A stretch of 59,396 bases of DNA from Neobacillus jeddahensis. Lineage in GTDB: Bacteria > Bacillota > Bacilli > Bacillales > Cytobacillaceae. The DNA is taken from contig NZ_CCAS010000025.1 in NCBI RefSeq assembly GCF_000612625.1, positions 1 through 59,396 on the forward strand, read 5' to 3'. Position numbers and translations under genes: made by a program. Shown piece by piece: positions 35,401-43,357 of this stretch; the stretch's first letter is position 1; every line of letters starts with the position of its first letter. The notes below the pieces were generated by a model. The model did not search any database, had not been told where the DNA came from, and saw only the letters and a program-made list of their open reading frames with translations.

Positions 35401-37396
35401 TATCTCGAAAAATGGCTTCAATCTTGAAAATCAACAAAATGTCTATACGATTATGGGAACGGCGGAAGCAAATGCGACGATTCGTGCCGCCATTTTAAAT
35501 GCAGCCGGTATAGAGCTAGGCTCGACCACAGCCACTGCTGATCGAACGGGATTTTATTCAATAAAGATTCCCGTCGATGCGGCAAAATCAGCCGAGATCC
35601 AAACTGCCTCTGTGTCGCAAACAGACCTTGCCGGAAATAGCAGTACGGCTGTAACCGCTAATCTTAACAGTCATACCGTCGCTGCTGGGGAAACTCTTGA
35701 TTCGATTGCCAAGCGGTATAACACGACAGTCGATGCGCTGAAGGCCCTGAACCATTTAACAAGCGATGTGATCACCCCCAATCAACTCCTCCGCTTGCCC
35801 GTAACGGCGAGTGAAGTAGTTAACCTTGGTTATTTGTACTCCGGTAATACGAAGGATTATGCTCAACTAGTCAATCAAACAGGCTCTGTCAACACGGTGT
35901 CACCAAGCTATTTCGATATCAATACAAATGGGACCTTGAAGCTCACCTATAGTATCGACACTGCCTTTATCACTGCCATGCACCAACAAGGCGTTCGCGT
36001 CGTCCCCTTCTTGAGTAACCATTGGGATAGGAACGTGGGCCGGGCGATGCTGCAAAATAAGGAACTGGCTTCCCAGCAAATCGCCGATGCCGTTGCCCGC
36101 TATAATCTAGATGGGGTCAATGTCGATATCGAAAATGTAACGGAAGCAGACCGTGAAAACTATACCGAGTTTGTGCGTCTCTTACGTGAAAAGATTCCGC
36201 TATCGAAGGAAGTATCCGTTGCCGTTGCGGCCAATCCGAATGGCTGGACAACTGGTTGGCATGGCTCGTACGATTATACGAATTTGGCAAAATACGCCGA
36301 TTACCTGATGATTATGAGTTATGACGAAAGCTATCCTGGGGGAGTGGCTGGCCCTGTCGCAAGTGGCAAATGGGTAGAAAAGTCGATTCAATATGCCATC
36401 AAACAAAATGTTGCCCCTGATAAAATTGTCGTTGGGATTGCCCACTATGGGCGCTACTGGATTGAAGGTCAGTCATACGGAGGGTTTGGAATCTCCAATA
36501 CACAAGTGGAAGATTTAATTGCCAAGTATCATGGAACAGTCGTGTATGACGCGGCGAGTCAATCACCTAAAGCCGTGATTACGATCAAACCGGGTGACCC
36601 ACAAACCAGTGTCGGCGGTACAGTCTTAGCCCCTGGAACCTATACGATCTGGTACGAAAATGAAGCATCGATTACGCAAAAACTAGCTCTCATTGGAAAA
36701 TACAATCTTCGGGGCGTAGGAAACTGGAGCATTACACAAGAAGTCAAAGAGGTTTGGAATAGCTATGCTACTTCCCTGCCATCGACCGTACCAGTCACAT
36801 CACCGGTCTACACTCCACCGACTGTACCAGTTGTTCAAACGTACACCCCTTATATCGTTGTTGCCGGTGATAGTCTGTCGGTGATTGCCAGCCGCAATCA
36901 AACAACCGTTAGTGCTATAAAAGAAATAAACAATCTGAGCTCGGACACGATTTATATTGGACAAACACTAAAGCTGCCCGTCACAACAACAGCTCCAGCT
37001 GACTCGGTTACTGAACCCGTGACCGTGCCAGCCCCAGCACAGACAGTGGATGAACCCGTGACGACAGCACCAGCTCCAGCTGTTTCAACGGTAACCTATA
37101 CAGTTGTCGCCGGTGACTCGTTATCAGTGATTGCGAAGCGCTATAATACCACGGTCACAGCAATTAAAGACGAAAATCATTTAACGACCGACACGATTGC
37201 TGTTGGCCAAAAATTGGCGATCACCACAAGTAACAGCCCGACAGCACCAACGGTCAGCAAATATACAGTCGTTTCCGGCGATTCATTATCCGTCATCGCA
37301 AAACGATACAACACAACCGTAACAGCCCTAAAAGCAGCCAATAACCTAACAACCGACTCAATTTACATCGGCCAAATATTGAATATTCCGAGTTGA
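32435..37396 (+). CDS. Giant LysM / Ig-like / GH18 cell-wall protein
   Basis: About 1653 residues. A short N-terminal domain precedes a membrane or signal helix (AAKVILGTILVSTIYLGP, near 65-82). Then come five LysM modules (about 103-400), seven Ig-like repeats of about 95 residues (405-1080), a sixth LysM, a GH18 domain (about 1127-1448) and three further LysM modules to the C-terminus. The GH18 active site is DGVNVDIENV, with the catalytic Glu present, as in spore and cell-wall N-acetylglucosaminidases (YaaH type). It is probably exported and bound to peptidoglycan. GAGGTG lies 6 nt before the ATG at 32435. Related proteins cut chitin or peptidoglycan glycans. Confidence 0.93.
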   Translation: MEISRYELIPGQNDYTIVIYLNPSMEEFSGELGSLQKNRTSLQEKITGLVREKFPYKNITAAKVILGTILVSTIYLGPTGNRASAAQTTTNQVLPSNLYDQYTVQSGDSLSVIAKRLNVSTTSIKTVNGLTSDTIYIGQVLKLPYYTYTVVSGDRLSSIATRFNTSSAAIRSYNQLKSDTIIVGQKLRIPREPVVNPVTTTPPPVVTTTATSTYTVVGGDSLSVIAKKLNTTVDAIRTLNQLTTDTIFIGQVLKVPQIQTSSGTSTPQAPAVTEPASPPTNTTVTSPAPTNMTYTVVSGDSLSLIAKKYATTVEEIKVQNNLSSDIIFVGQSLSIPTTQATQVQPEEPVIQDNTTTYTVVSGDYLSLIAKHFNTTVESIKTTNQLTTDTIYVGQKLVIPAAIADTVAPAVPKLNTTETISMKNQAGYTISGTAEANSSVSLTLTNGSNPPVSGTVKADASGRFETKVDVSSLPDGSITVVATATDLAGNRSTESRLQVTKDTFVADPVIDSTQQVTIDNVKNYTLFGVTDPAVKVEMTVSDGVNPPLSTTATANEFGEFRSNVDLSLLKDGALTITVRAIDPSGNTSTVRQASIIKDTNLAAPVIGSTQIVNSQNAGNYSIFGTARPNSTVNLAVSDGIHPDVRTTALVNANGEFQANVDVRSLLDMPLTITAIQSSAVGSQSQTAKATIIKDATAPGTAILNNNFIISKTNQSSFLLTGTGESKSQATIKVSDATGKTVEVKEQVNENGEFRIPVDLSSLQDGDVRFDIVLADQAGNSSTVTTKTLSKDTKEPTSLILDSLPTIFSGNMSKYQISGTAEPFVQLEILVADNGTNVTKTITTDANGKFTVPFDMSAFKEGDIKVSFLATDSAGNTGQLQPITLVKDSTAPTVALSTLPPYVNNLTKSQYSVGGTSVDEGAQVQLVISDGVTTITKTATITNGTFTTNFDLSSLKDGPLSLAVTPTDKAGNTGTAQTYLIQKDTVVANPIISKNGFNLENQQNVYTIMGTAEANATIRAAILNAAGIELGSTTATADRTGFYSIKIPVDAAKSAEIQTASVSQTDLAGNSSTAVTANLNSHTVAAGETLDSIAKRYNTTVDALKALNHLTSDVITPNQLLRLPVTASEVVNLGYLYSGNTKDYAQLVNQTGSVNTVSPSYFDINTNGTLKLTYSIDTAFITAMHQQGVRVVPFLSNHWDRNVGRAMLQNKELASQQIADAVARYNLDGVNVDIENVTEADRENYTEFVRLLREKIPLSKEVSVAVAANPNGWTTGWHGSYDYTNLAKYADYLMIMSYDESYPGGVAGPVASGKWVEKSIQYAIKQNVAPDKIVVGIAHYGRYWIEGQSYGGFGISNTQVEDLIAKYHGTVVYDAASQSPKAVITIKPGDPQTSVGGTVLAPGTYTIWYENEASITQKLALIGKYNLRGVGNWSITQEVKEVWNSYATSLPSTVPVTSPVYTPPTVPVVQTYTPYIVVAGDSLSVIASRNQTTVSAIKEINNLSSDTIYIGQTLKLPVTTTAPADSVTEPVTVPAPAQTVDEPVTTAPAPAVSTVTYTVVAGDSLSVIAKRYNTTVTAIKDENHLTTDTIAVGQKLAITTSNSPTAPTVSKYTVVSGDSLSVIAKRYNTTVTALKAANNLTTDSIYIGQILNIPS

Positions 37397-37405
37397 GCCA
37401 GGGGA

Positions 37406-37482
37406 GCCAGGGGGACGGTTCTCCTGGCTCAACTCAACTCAAATCAAATTAGATTGGACCATGAGAACCGGCCCCATGGTCC
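37406..37482 (+). repeat. REP pair doubling as terminator of the LysM gene
   Basis: Forward copy at 37406-37428, ten bases after the stop codon, and a variant reverse copy at 37456-37482. The reverse copy forms a stem GGACCATG/CATGGTCC followed by TTTTTT, a convincing intrinsic terminator. Its core has one base changed (ACCGGCCCC). A partial copy GCCAGGGGA precedes the forward arm. Confidence 0.9.
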
Positions 37483-37548
37483 TTTTTTAATGCCCCTGTC
37501 CTTTTGAGCTCCATTTCTATATATAGAAAGCGAAAGGAGGAGAAAACA

Positions 37549-37686
37549 GTGGACCAAATCATTCCTGTCATTAGCGAAGTGGGCTTCCCCATCGCCGTAA
37601 CCCTTTATCTACTTTACCGGATTGAATCAAAGCTAGATTTAGTGGTACAGTCGATCCAAAATCTACCCGACCGAATGAAAGGGTGA
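37549..37686 (+). CDS. yvrJ: YvrJ family small protein
   Basis: A 45-residue protein, VDQIIPVISEVGFPIAVTLY with the following LLYRIESKLD, matching the YvrJ family: one membrane helix and a short amphipathic tail. The GTG start at 37549 has AAAGGAGG 8 nt upstream; a longer frame from 37504 is not needed. The family is found in Bacillus and phage-related contexts, and its function is not known. It lies between two REP units. Confidence 0.85.
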   Translation: MDQIIPVISEVGFPIAVTLYLLYRIESKLDLVVQSIQNLPDRMKG

Positions 37687-37691
37687 CGTGT

Positions 37692-37768
37692 GCCAGGGGG
37701 ACGGTTCTCCTGGCACAAAAAGGATTAATTCAGACTACAAAAAAAGCCACCAGAACCGTCCCCATGGC
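37692..37768. repeat. Compact REP pair (archetype)
   Basis: A 77-bp unit: forward core, a 32-bp spacer (ACAAAAAGGATTAATTCAG and following), reverse core. The outer edge continues as two decaying copies of CCCATGGCCA. It ends 30 bp before the RAYT stop codon and is the best model for the other pairs. Confidence 0.9.
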
Positions 37769-37798
37769 CACCCATGGCCACGCATGATTCCCCCCTAG

Positions 37799-38575
37799 TC
37801 ACGCCCTCGAGATTAATGCCCGTGAAACACCCAAGATTCTCGCGGTCTGGCGTTGTGACAGCCTGTTGATTTCCTTTGTTTTTCTCAGAATTTCATTCCT
37901 TTTAGATCTCGGTAAACTCTTTACTTGGGTGATATCGATTCCATCTAGTAACTCTCTAATCACTTCCCGTGCTTGTTCATCTGTCAATCTTCTCACATGC
38001 ACCTGGTCATCAAGACATTGATCCGCAGTACGCATTTCATTAAATTCCCTAAATCTCTCTCTGGCCTGCGTCAGATTCTCAGAAAACATCCCCAAGATAA
38101 ACTCATCGTCTAGCAGCTTTCTTAACTCATCATTTGCACCATAATAGTGCCGACAGCTGCTCCACCTCCAGTCATCGATCCGCTTGACCATTCCAGCTTT
38201 AAGTGGATTTTGATGGATGTATCTAATCACGGTGAATAAGTATCGAACATCCTCTACATTCTCACTCTTGAACCGATCCTGAAACAGATGTCCAGATGTT
38301 TCGTACTTCCCATTGTAGTACAAAACAAAACTAACACCGATTCGCTTCATTGTGATCGATAGATCCTCATCGCCCTCTTTTAACAGCAGATGGACATGGT
38401 TACTCATCAAACACCAACCGTAAATCTCCACCTTCGACTTCAGCTTATATTTATGCAAAATCCCAAGAAAGCTCCAGCAATCCTCGTCATCATGAAAGAA
38501 TTCCTGCCGATTGGCACCTCTCAGGATAATATGGTAGACACCAGTCCCGCTTTTCACTCTAGCGCTTCGCGGCAT
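37799..38575 (-). CDS. REP-associated tyrosine transposase (RAYT)
   Basis: About 258 residues of the TnpA_REP / Y1 transposase family. It starts MPRSARVKSGTGVYHIILRG, carries the HUH motif in SNHVHLLLKEG (near residue 60) and the probable catalytic Tyr in TVIRYIHQNPLKAGM (near 112). A C-terminal domain ends in a helix-turn-helix-like stretch (LSQRQTARILGVSRALIS). Such single-domain HUH nucleases process REP hairpins as single strands and are usually single copy and not flanked by IS ends. It is bordered by REP elements on both sides (37692-37768 and 38971-38992). GTG and ATG starts up to 38587 are also possible. Confidence 0.93.
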   Translation of the reverse strand: MPRSARVKSGTGVYHIILRGANRQEFFHDDEDCWSFLGILHKYKLKSKVEIYGWCLMSNHVHLLLKEGDEDLSITMKRIGVSFVLYYNGKYETSGHLFQDRFKSENVEDVRYLFTVIRYIHQNPLKAGMVKRIDDWRWSSCRHYYGANDELRKLLDDEFILGMFSENLTQARERFREFNEMRTADQCLDDQVHVRRLTDEQAREVIRELLDGIDITQVKSLPRSKRNEILRKTKEINRLSQRQTARILGVSRALISRA

Positions 38576-38970
38576 CTTCATCACCACAGGAAAACAGCAA
38601 ACTTCTCATTTGCTTTTTTTCTCTAAAAAAACAACTTGTAACTTGGACCAACATGTTTCGATTCCTCCTTAAATTTCTATATTTCTAAAATAAAAGGCAG
38701 ATGATGAGTGTTTTGGGATAGACAAAAGAAGGTTGGATCATAGGGGCATGTTTTTAAAAATTCGAATAATAGAACGGGTGAGTTAATAAGGTGGTAAAGA
38801 CAAGGAATAATGAGATGTTCTTAAAGGTGAAGTCACACTTGAGGGAATCTTCAGCGGATGAACACAAGGAAACTATTGCCGGCAACCCTATCATACACTA
38901 ATTTCCAAATTATTTCATCCCATTTCCACTTCAACCAGTCTGTTGGAGATACCCGTACCCCTTGAAAAAA
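38576..38970. other. Intergenic stretch upstream of RAYT
   Basis: About 400 bp without a convincing gene on either strand. GAATAATAGAAC near 38765 also occurs near 2920, which may be a remnant of another dispersed sequence. The RAYT promoter is expected here but no clear boxes were found. Confidence 0.4.
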
Positions 38971-38992
38971 GCCAGGAGAACCGTCCCCTGGC
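38971..38992. repeat. REP element, single reverse copy
   Basis: GCCAGGAGAACCGTCCCCTG then GC, a reverse core without a facing partner, followed by a decayed copy (CACCCCTAGTTCATGG). It closes the RAYT region on the right. Confidence 0.85.
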
Positions 38993-39012
38993 TCACCCCT
39001 AGTTCATGGTTC

Positions 39013-39053
39013 AATTGTCACGATTTGACAATTCGACAAAATATCAATATAAT
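39013..39053 (+). promoter_or_regulatory. glnQ promoter with operator over the -35 box
   Basis: TTGACA (39025-39030), a 17-bp spacer and TATAAT (39048-39053) make a consensus sigma-A promoter. AATTGTCA and TGACAATT (39013-39033) form a perfect 8-bp inverted repeat with a 5-nt centre over the -35 box. It resembles, but does not match, the 17-bp GlnR/TnrA site. Confidence 0.8.
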
Positions 39054-39122
39054 TTAAGTTATTCTGAAAATTACTAAAATTAGGATTTGTGTTTTTAATT
39101 GGGTTATATCAGGAGGTCAAGC

Positions 39123-39851
39123 ATGATTGTATTTAATCAGGTAAATAAGTTTTATGGCGATTTTCAAGTCTTAAAAGATATTAATCTCACAATCAATCAA
39201 GGTGAAGTAGTCGTCGTAATCGGTCCATCCGGTTCAGGAAAAAGTACCTTATTGCGCTGTATCAATCATCTGGAAACCATCTCAGACGGGACACTCACCG
39301 TGAATGAGATATCAGTTGGGGATAAAAAAACAGATATCAATAAGTTAAGACGCAATATTGGCATGGTTTTTCAACACTTTTACTTATATCCCCACAAAAC
39401 AGTGCTTGAAAATATCACTCTAGCACCGATGAAAGCATTGGGCCAATCCGAAAAAGAAGCGAAGGAAACAGCCAAACATTATCTCGAAAAGGTAGGAATA
39501 TTGGATAAGGCTGATTCCTATCCATCCCAGCTTTCTGGAGGCCAGCAGCAACGGGTGGCCATTGCCCGCGGTCTGGCCATGAAACCGGAGATCATGCTGT
39601 TCGATGAACCAACCTCAGCCCTTGATCCCGAAATGATCGGCGAGGTCCTAGACGTCATGAAAACTCTCGCCAAGGAGGGCATGACAATGGTCGTCGTCAC
39701 CCACGAAATGGGCTTTGCCAGAGAGGTTGCCGACCGTATCGTCTTTATGGATGCAGGCCGAATATTAGAAGAAGCAGTTCCGGCTGAATTTTATGAGAAT
39801 CCGCGTGAAGAACGGGCTCGCTTATTTCTCAGCCGTATTTTAAATCATTAA
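39123..39851 (+). CDS. glnQ: Glutamine/polar amino acid ABC transporter ATPase
   Basis: A 242-residue ATPase with Walker [14 protein letters not shown], signature [14 protein letters not shown] and Walker [13 protein letters not shown], plus the HisP/GlnQ-type [20 protein letters not shown]. The start is at 39123, where AGGAGG lies 6 nt upstream; the in-frame codon at 39099 has no such site. It is first in a four-gene operon (ATPase, binding protein, two permeases), the order of glnQHMP in Bacillus subtilis. It hydrolyses ATP to drive uptake. Confidence 0.92.
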   Translation: MIVFNQVNKFYGDFQVLKDINLTINQGEVVVVIGPSGSGKSTLLRCINHLETISDGTLTVNEISVGDKKTDINKLRRNIGMVFQHFYLYPHKTVLENITLAPMKALGQSEKEAKETAKHYLEKVGILDKADSYPSQLSGGQQQRVAIARGLAMKPEIMLFDEPTSALDPEMIGEVLDVMKTLAKEGMTMVVVTHEMGFAREVADRIVFMDAGRILEEAVPAEFYENPREERARLFLSRILNH

Positions 39852-39866
39852 TTAGGGGGAAACAGA

Positions 39867-40673
39867 ATGTTCAAGAAAAGAAATGTTGTGAAAATGGCGT
39901 TAGTCACCACTATGGCTGCCTTATTGCTTGCCGGGTGCGGCGGGGACAAAGCCTCCACCGACAAAGATAAGGATGTACTGGCCCAGATTAAGGAAGATAA
40001 AAAAATCGTCTTTGGCGTCAAACATGACACTCGTTTATTCGGATTGAAAAATCCTTCGACTGGTGAGGTAGAAGGATTTGATATCGATCTTTCCAAGGCA
40101 CTGGCAGAAGAAATGTTTGGCAAGGATGTGAAGCCAGAGTACGTGGAAGTTACCTCAAAAACGAGGGTAGGCCTCTTAAATAATGGCAAGGTTGATGCAG
40201 TCGTCGCGACGATGACCATTACCGATGAGCGTAAAAAAGAAGTTGATTTTACCGATGTCTATTTTGAAGCCGGTCAATCATTGCTTGTGAAAAAGGGCAG
40301 TAAGGTGCAGAGCATTGATGATTTGAAAAAAGGCACAACCGTGCTTGCGGTAAAAGGATCGACCTCGACGATCAATATTCGTGAGAAAGCCCCTGAAGCA
40401 ACCGTTCTGGAATTTGAAAACTATGCGGAAGCTTTTACCGCCTTAAAAGCCGGTAAGGGTGATGCCCTGACTACAGATGATGCTATCCTTTATGGAATGG
40501 CCGATGAAGACCCGTCATATGAACTAGTCGGTGGAACGTTCACAGAAGAGCCTTACGGAATCGCTGTTAAAAAAGGCAATCAAGAACTTGTCGATGAGTT
40601 AAATAAAGCATTAAAAAGCCTGAAGGATTCTGGAAAATACGATGAGATTAAGGATAAATGGATTAAGAATTAA
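39867..40673 (+). CDS. glnH: Glutamine/polar amino acid-binding lipoprotein
   Basis: A 268-residue SBP_bac_3 family protein with a lipoprotein signal ending in LLLAGCGG. Family segments include FGLKNPSTGEVEGFDIDLSK and VVATMTITDERKKEVDFTDV. The mature protein would be anchored to the outer face of the membrane and deliver amino acid to the permease. The gene follows the ATPase gene by 15 bp and is followed by a stable intergenic hairpin. Glutamine specificity is inferred from operon order. Confidence 0.9.
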   Translation: MFKKRNVVKMALVTTMAALLLAGCGGDKASTDKDKDVLAQIKEDKKIVFGVKHDTRLFGLKNPSTGEVEGFDIDLSKALAEEMFGKDVKPEYVEVTSKTRVGLLNNGKVDAVVATMTITDERKKEVDFTDVYFEAGQSLLVKKGSKVQSIDDLKKGTTVLAVKGSTSTINIREKAPEATVLEFENYAEAFTALKAGKGDALTTDDAILYGMADEDPSYELVGGTFTEEPYGIAVKKGNQELVDELNKALKSLKDSGKYDEIKDKWIKN

Positions 40674-40694
40674 TTTTTCAGACCAGGTTTTCCG

Positions 40695-40729
40695 TCAGGA
40701 TCGGGCAAGGTTACGAACTTGCCCCCTGA
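40695..40729 (+). promoter_or_regulatory. Intergenic hairpin after the binding-protein gene
   Basis: TCAGG...CCTGA outer arms and GGGCAAG/CTTGCCC inner arms form a stable hairpin without a T tract. Such hairpins often protect the binding-protein mRNA and lower permease expression; that role is inferred. Confidence 0.6.
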
Positions 40730-40748
40730 TTGATTAGGAGGAGATCGT

Positions 40749-41387
40749 TTGCTGGATTTCTCGATACTTACGAATAATATCGATTTATTTTTAGAAGGAT
40801 TTAAAATGACCATTATTACCAGTTTAATCGCTTTACTATGCAGCTTTATGTTGGGAACACTTCTTGCAGTCATGCGAATTGCCCCGATTAAGCCTCTTAA
40901 CTGGATTGGTACGGTGTATGTTGAATTTATCCGGAATATACCTGTCCTGGTTATCGTGTTTTTCACTTTCTTGGCTGGAAACTTTGGCGGGATGACGGCA
41001 GGAACCATCGGATTGACTATCTATACAGCAGCTTTTATTGCTGAAGCCATCCGTGCTGGAATTATGTCTGTTCCAAAAGGGCAAATGGAAGCAGCCCGCT
41101 CGACAGGATTAACTTACGGCCAGGCAATGAGAATGGTGATCCTCCCACAGGCTATCAAGATCGTCATCCCTCCTCTTGGCAACCAATTTATCAATTTAGT
41201 TAAAAACTCGTCATTGTTAGCAGTTGTTGCCGGTGGGGATTTAATGTATCAGGGGGATTTAATATCAGCAAAGACATACGTCACCTTTGATACCTATGTG
41301 TTTGTGGCCTTATTTTATTTAATTATTACGATACCTTTAAGTCTTGGGGTAGGATTTTTAGAAAAACGCATGGCACGAAGTAATTAA
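40749..41387 (+). CDS. glnM: Amino acid ABC transporter permease
   Basis: A 212-residue HisM-type permease with about five helices and the EAA loop QMEAARSTGLTYGQAMRMVI, then LPQAIKIVIPPLGNQFINLV. It uses a TTG start preceded by AGGAGGAG. It forms a channel with the next gene product. Position in the operon corresponds to glnM. Confidence 0.9.
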   Translation: MLDFSILTNNIDLFLEGFKMTIITSLIALLCSFMLGTLLAVMRIAPIKPLNWIGTVYVEFIRNIPVLVIVFFTFLAGNFGGMTAGTIGLTIYTAAFIAEAIRAGIMSVPKGQMEAARSTGLTYGQAMRMVILPQAIKIVIPPLGNQFINLVKNSSLLAVVAGGDLMYQGDLISAKTYVTFDTYVFVALFYLIITIPLSLGVGFLEKRMARSN

Positions 41388-41399
41388 GGAGGTGCAGAG

Positions 41400-42056
41400 A
41401 TGGATTTTCTAGCACCATTCATCGAAGTATATAAACCGGACAATTTAAAATTTTTATTAGAAGGATTTGGCGTCACCCTTAAGGTCGCAGCCATTTCAAT
41501 TGTGCTCAGCTTCATTATTGGCGGTCTTATTGGCACGCTCAGATATGCGCGTATTCCCGTTGTTTCTCCCTTACTTGCCGTAATTATCGAGACGATTCGT
41601 AACCTGCCCTTGCTGCTGATCATTTTCTTCACCTATTTTGCCTTGCCCGAAATCGGGATAGAAATGGAAATAACGTCCGCCGCAATCGCCGCATTGACCG
41701 TTTTCGAATCAGCCATGCTAGCAGAAATCATCCGCAGCGGTTTAAACTCGATCGAAAAAGGACAGATTGAAGCAGGACGTGCATCTGGTCTGAGCTACAT
41801 CCAGACATTACGCTATATCGTCATGCCCCAAGCGCTAAGAAGAATGGTTCCACCGATCGTCAGTCAATTTATTTCGCTACTGAAAGATACATCACTGGCT
41901 GTCGTAATCGCATTACCGGACCTATTACACAACGGACAAATCATCTATGCCCAAAAAGGATCCTATGTAGCACCCGTCTTTGTCATAGTCGCACTCATGT
42001 ACTTCATCGTCAACTTCGCCTTATCACAAATTGCCCGAAGACTAGAACTAAAATGA
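41400..42056 (+). CDS. glnP: Amino acid ABC transporter permease
   Basis: A 218-residue HisM-type permease, about five helices, with EAA loop QIEAGRASGLSYIQTLRYIV and MPQALRRMVPPIVSQFISLL. AGGAGG lies just upstream. It ends the glnQHMP-like operon, and a REP pair begins one base into its stop region (TGAGCC), which may act as terminator. Confidence 0.9.
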   Translation: MDFLAPFIEVYKPDNLKFLLEGFGVTLKVAAISIVLSFIIGGLIGTLRYARIPVVSPLLAVIIETIRNLPLLLIIFFTYFALPEIGIEMEITSAAIAALTVFESAMLAEIIRSGLNSIEKGQIEAGRASGLSYIQTLRYIVMPQALRRMVPPIVSQFISLLKDTSLAVVIALPDLLHNGQIIYAQKGSYVAPVFVIVALMYFIVNFALSQIARRLELK

Positions 42057-42122
42057 GCCAGGGGGACGGTTCTCCTGGCTCATTTTAGTTTTTATGTGTG
42101 CCACCAGAACCGTCCCCCTGGC
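42057..42122. repeat. REP pair after glnP
   Basis: Forward copy 42057-42079 and reverse copy 42100-42122 form perfect 17-bp outer arms across a 20-bp centre. The centre contains TTTTAGTTTTT. The forward arm starts inside the glnP stop context (TGAGCCAGG). A decayed copy TCCCCTAGCTTC follows. Confidence 0.9.
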
Positions 42123-42198
42123 TTCCCCTAGCTTCTCTTGTTATTCCTTCCTATTACTTATATACTATATTTAGCTTTATGCGTAGGGGGATTCGGCT

Positions 42199-43038
42199 TT
42201 GAAAAAACTATTATTTGTACTATTGTTACTATTTTCGGCTACCTTTTTAACGATTGGCCAATTACACTATGACAAAAAGATTGAGAAAATGGGCCTAGCG
42301 GCTGTGGCATCTGCTAAACAAGATAAGCAAGCAGAAATGCAAAAGGAAAAAGAAAATAGAAGATTATTAGAGGAAAATAAATTCAATAGTGTGATAGATT
42401 GGTTAAAGTACCAGTCATCCCAAAAAGAACAGATTGTGATTTCAACCGTTGGAAGCAGTGTAACAGCAGGGACCGGCGCAAGCGATCCGACTAAAAGCTG
42501 GAGTGGGTTACTCGAGTCATACCTAAAGAATGCTCGAGAAGACCTATCCGCTATTTCTTTCATTAATAATGGATATGATGGTTTTACCATTCAGGAATTC
42601 TTGAAGGAAAATAAACTAAATGAGTTACAATCAGCTAACCCGGATCTCATTATTGTGGAGCCACCAGTGATTGATGACTACAGGGACAACACTTCACTAA
42701 AACAAACAAAACAGGACCTTGCCTTATTGATTTCCGAAATAAAGAAAGTTCTTCCTGACTCCATGATCATGATTCAATCAGCCAACCCAACCACTATCCC
42801 GATGAAAAGCCAATGGGGTAATAGCTATCAAGACTATATCGAAAGCATGACGACAGTTGCCGAAGAAAATAATGTCAACATGATTGATGTAACCAATGGA
42901 ATACAAACACTTCAAGAAAAAAATCAGAAATCAGTAGAAGACATATTAAGCGATGAAAGTCATCCCAATGACCTTGGATACCAATACTGGTTCGAAACCC
43001 TAAAGACCTCGTTCGAAAATGATAAAATTGTTCCATAG
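42199..43038 (+). CDS. SGNH/GDSL-type hydrolase
   Basis: A 279-residue protein with an N-terminal membrane anchor or signal helix (KLLFVLLLLFSATFLTIG), a charged coiled linker, and an SGNH hydrolase domain. Block I is STVGSSVTAGTG with the catalytic Ser, block III includes VEPPVIDD, and block V is DESHPNDLGY with the Asp-His pair. It probably acts outside the cell on an ester of a polysaccharide or lipid. AGGGGG precedes the start. A REP pair begins just after its stop. Confidence 0.9.
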   Translation: MKKLLFVLLLLFSATFLTIGQLHYDKKIEKMGLAAVASAKQDKQAEMQKEKENRRLLEENKFNSVIDWLKYQSSQKEQIVISTVGSSVTAGTGASDPTKSWSGLLESYLKNAREDLSAISFINNGYDGFTIQEFLKENKLNELQSANPDLIIVEPPVIDDYRDNTSLKQTKQDLALLISEIKKVLPDSMIMIQSANPTTIPMKSQWGNSYQDYIESMTTVAEENNVNMIDVTNGIQTLQEKNQKSVEDILSDESHPNDLGYQYWFETLKTSFENDKIVP

Positions 43039-43040
43039 GT

Positions 43041-43107
43041 ACCATAGGGACGGTTCTCCTGGTTCAAATCAGATTCCGGTTGTGGCCAGCAGAACCGTCC
43101 CCATGGC
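43041..43107. repeat. REP pair after the SGNH gene
   Basis: Forward variant 43041-43063 (ACCATAGGGACGGTTCTCCT) and reverse copy 43085-43107, three bases after the stop codon, with a spacer beginning TCAAATCAGATT as in other units. Confidence 0.85.
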
Positions 43108-43117
43108 CCACCCATGA

Positions 43118-43140
43118 GAAAAACCCTCCAAAAAGGAGGG
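43118..43140 (-). terminator. Terminator of the SPW-like gene
   Basis: On the minus strand CCCTCC and GGAGGG pair around TTTTT, followed by TTTTT. It lies about 45 bp after the small gene. Confidence 0.8.
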
Positions 43141-43186
43141 CCAGATAGTACTCCAATATAATCTTCACTCCCCCTAGTCTAATGAC

Positions 43187-43357
43187 TCAGGGGGTATTGT
43201 CTTTTCCTTTAGATCCAGCCCAAATAGATAAAATAAGAATAATGATCCCCGCAATAAGATTGTTCCAAAAAGCACCGGAGTCGTTAGCGAAATCGTAAAC
43301 CCAAGGAGTGAAACAGAGCCATAAACCAATTAGTCCTGTCAGCCAAAGTTGCCACAT
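43187..43357 (-). CDS. Short SPW-repeat-like membrane protein
   Basis: A 56-residue protein starting MWQLWLTGLIGLWLCFTPWV and then AFWNNLIAGIIILILSIWAG. The pattern W...GLWL..TPWV followed by W(N)NLI.GI is that of one SPW repeat. Two membrane helices are predicted. The ATG at 43357 has AGGGGG about 9 nt upstream, and a terminator follows. It is shorter than typical two-repeat SPW proteins. The rest of 43358-43559 contains nothing convincing. Confidence 0.75.
   Translation of the reverse strand: MWQLWLTGLIGLWLCFTPWVYDFANDSGAFWNNLIAGIIILILSIWAGSKGKDNTP

Noticed and set aside
32435..37396. DNA repeats inside the large gene as a separate element
   Set aside because: They are explained by repeated LysM and Ig-like domains.
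37799..38992. Complete IS200/IS605 insertion sequence
   Set aside because: No tnpB and no distinct left and right IS ends were found; the protein fits the single-copy RAYT type better.
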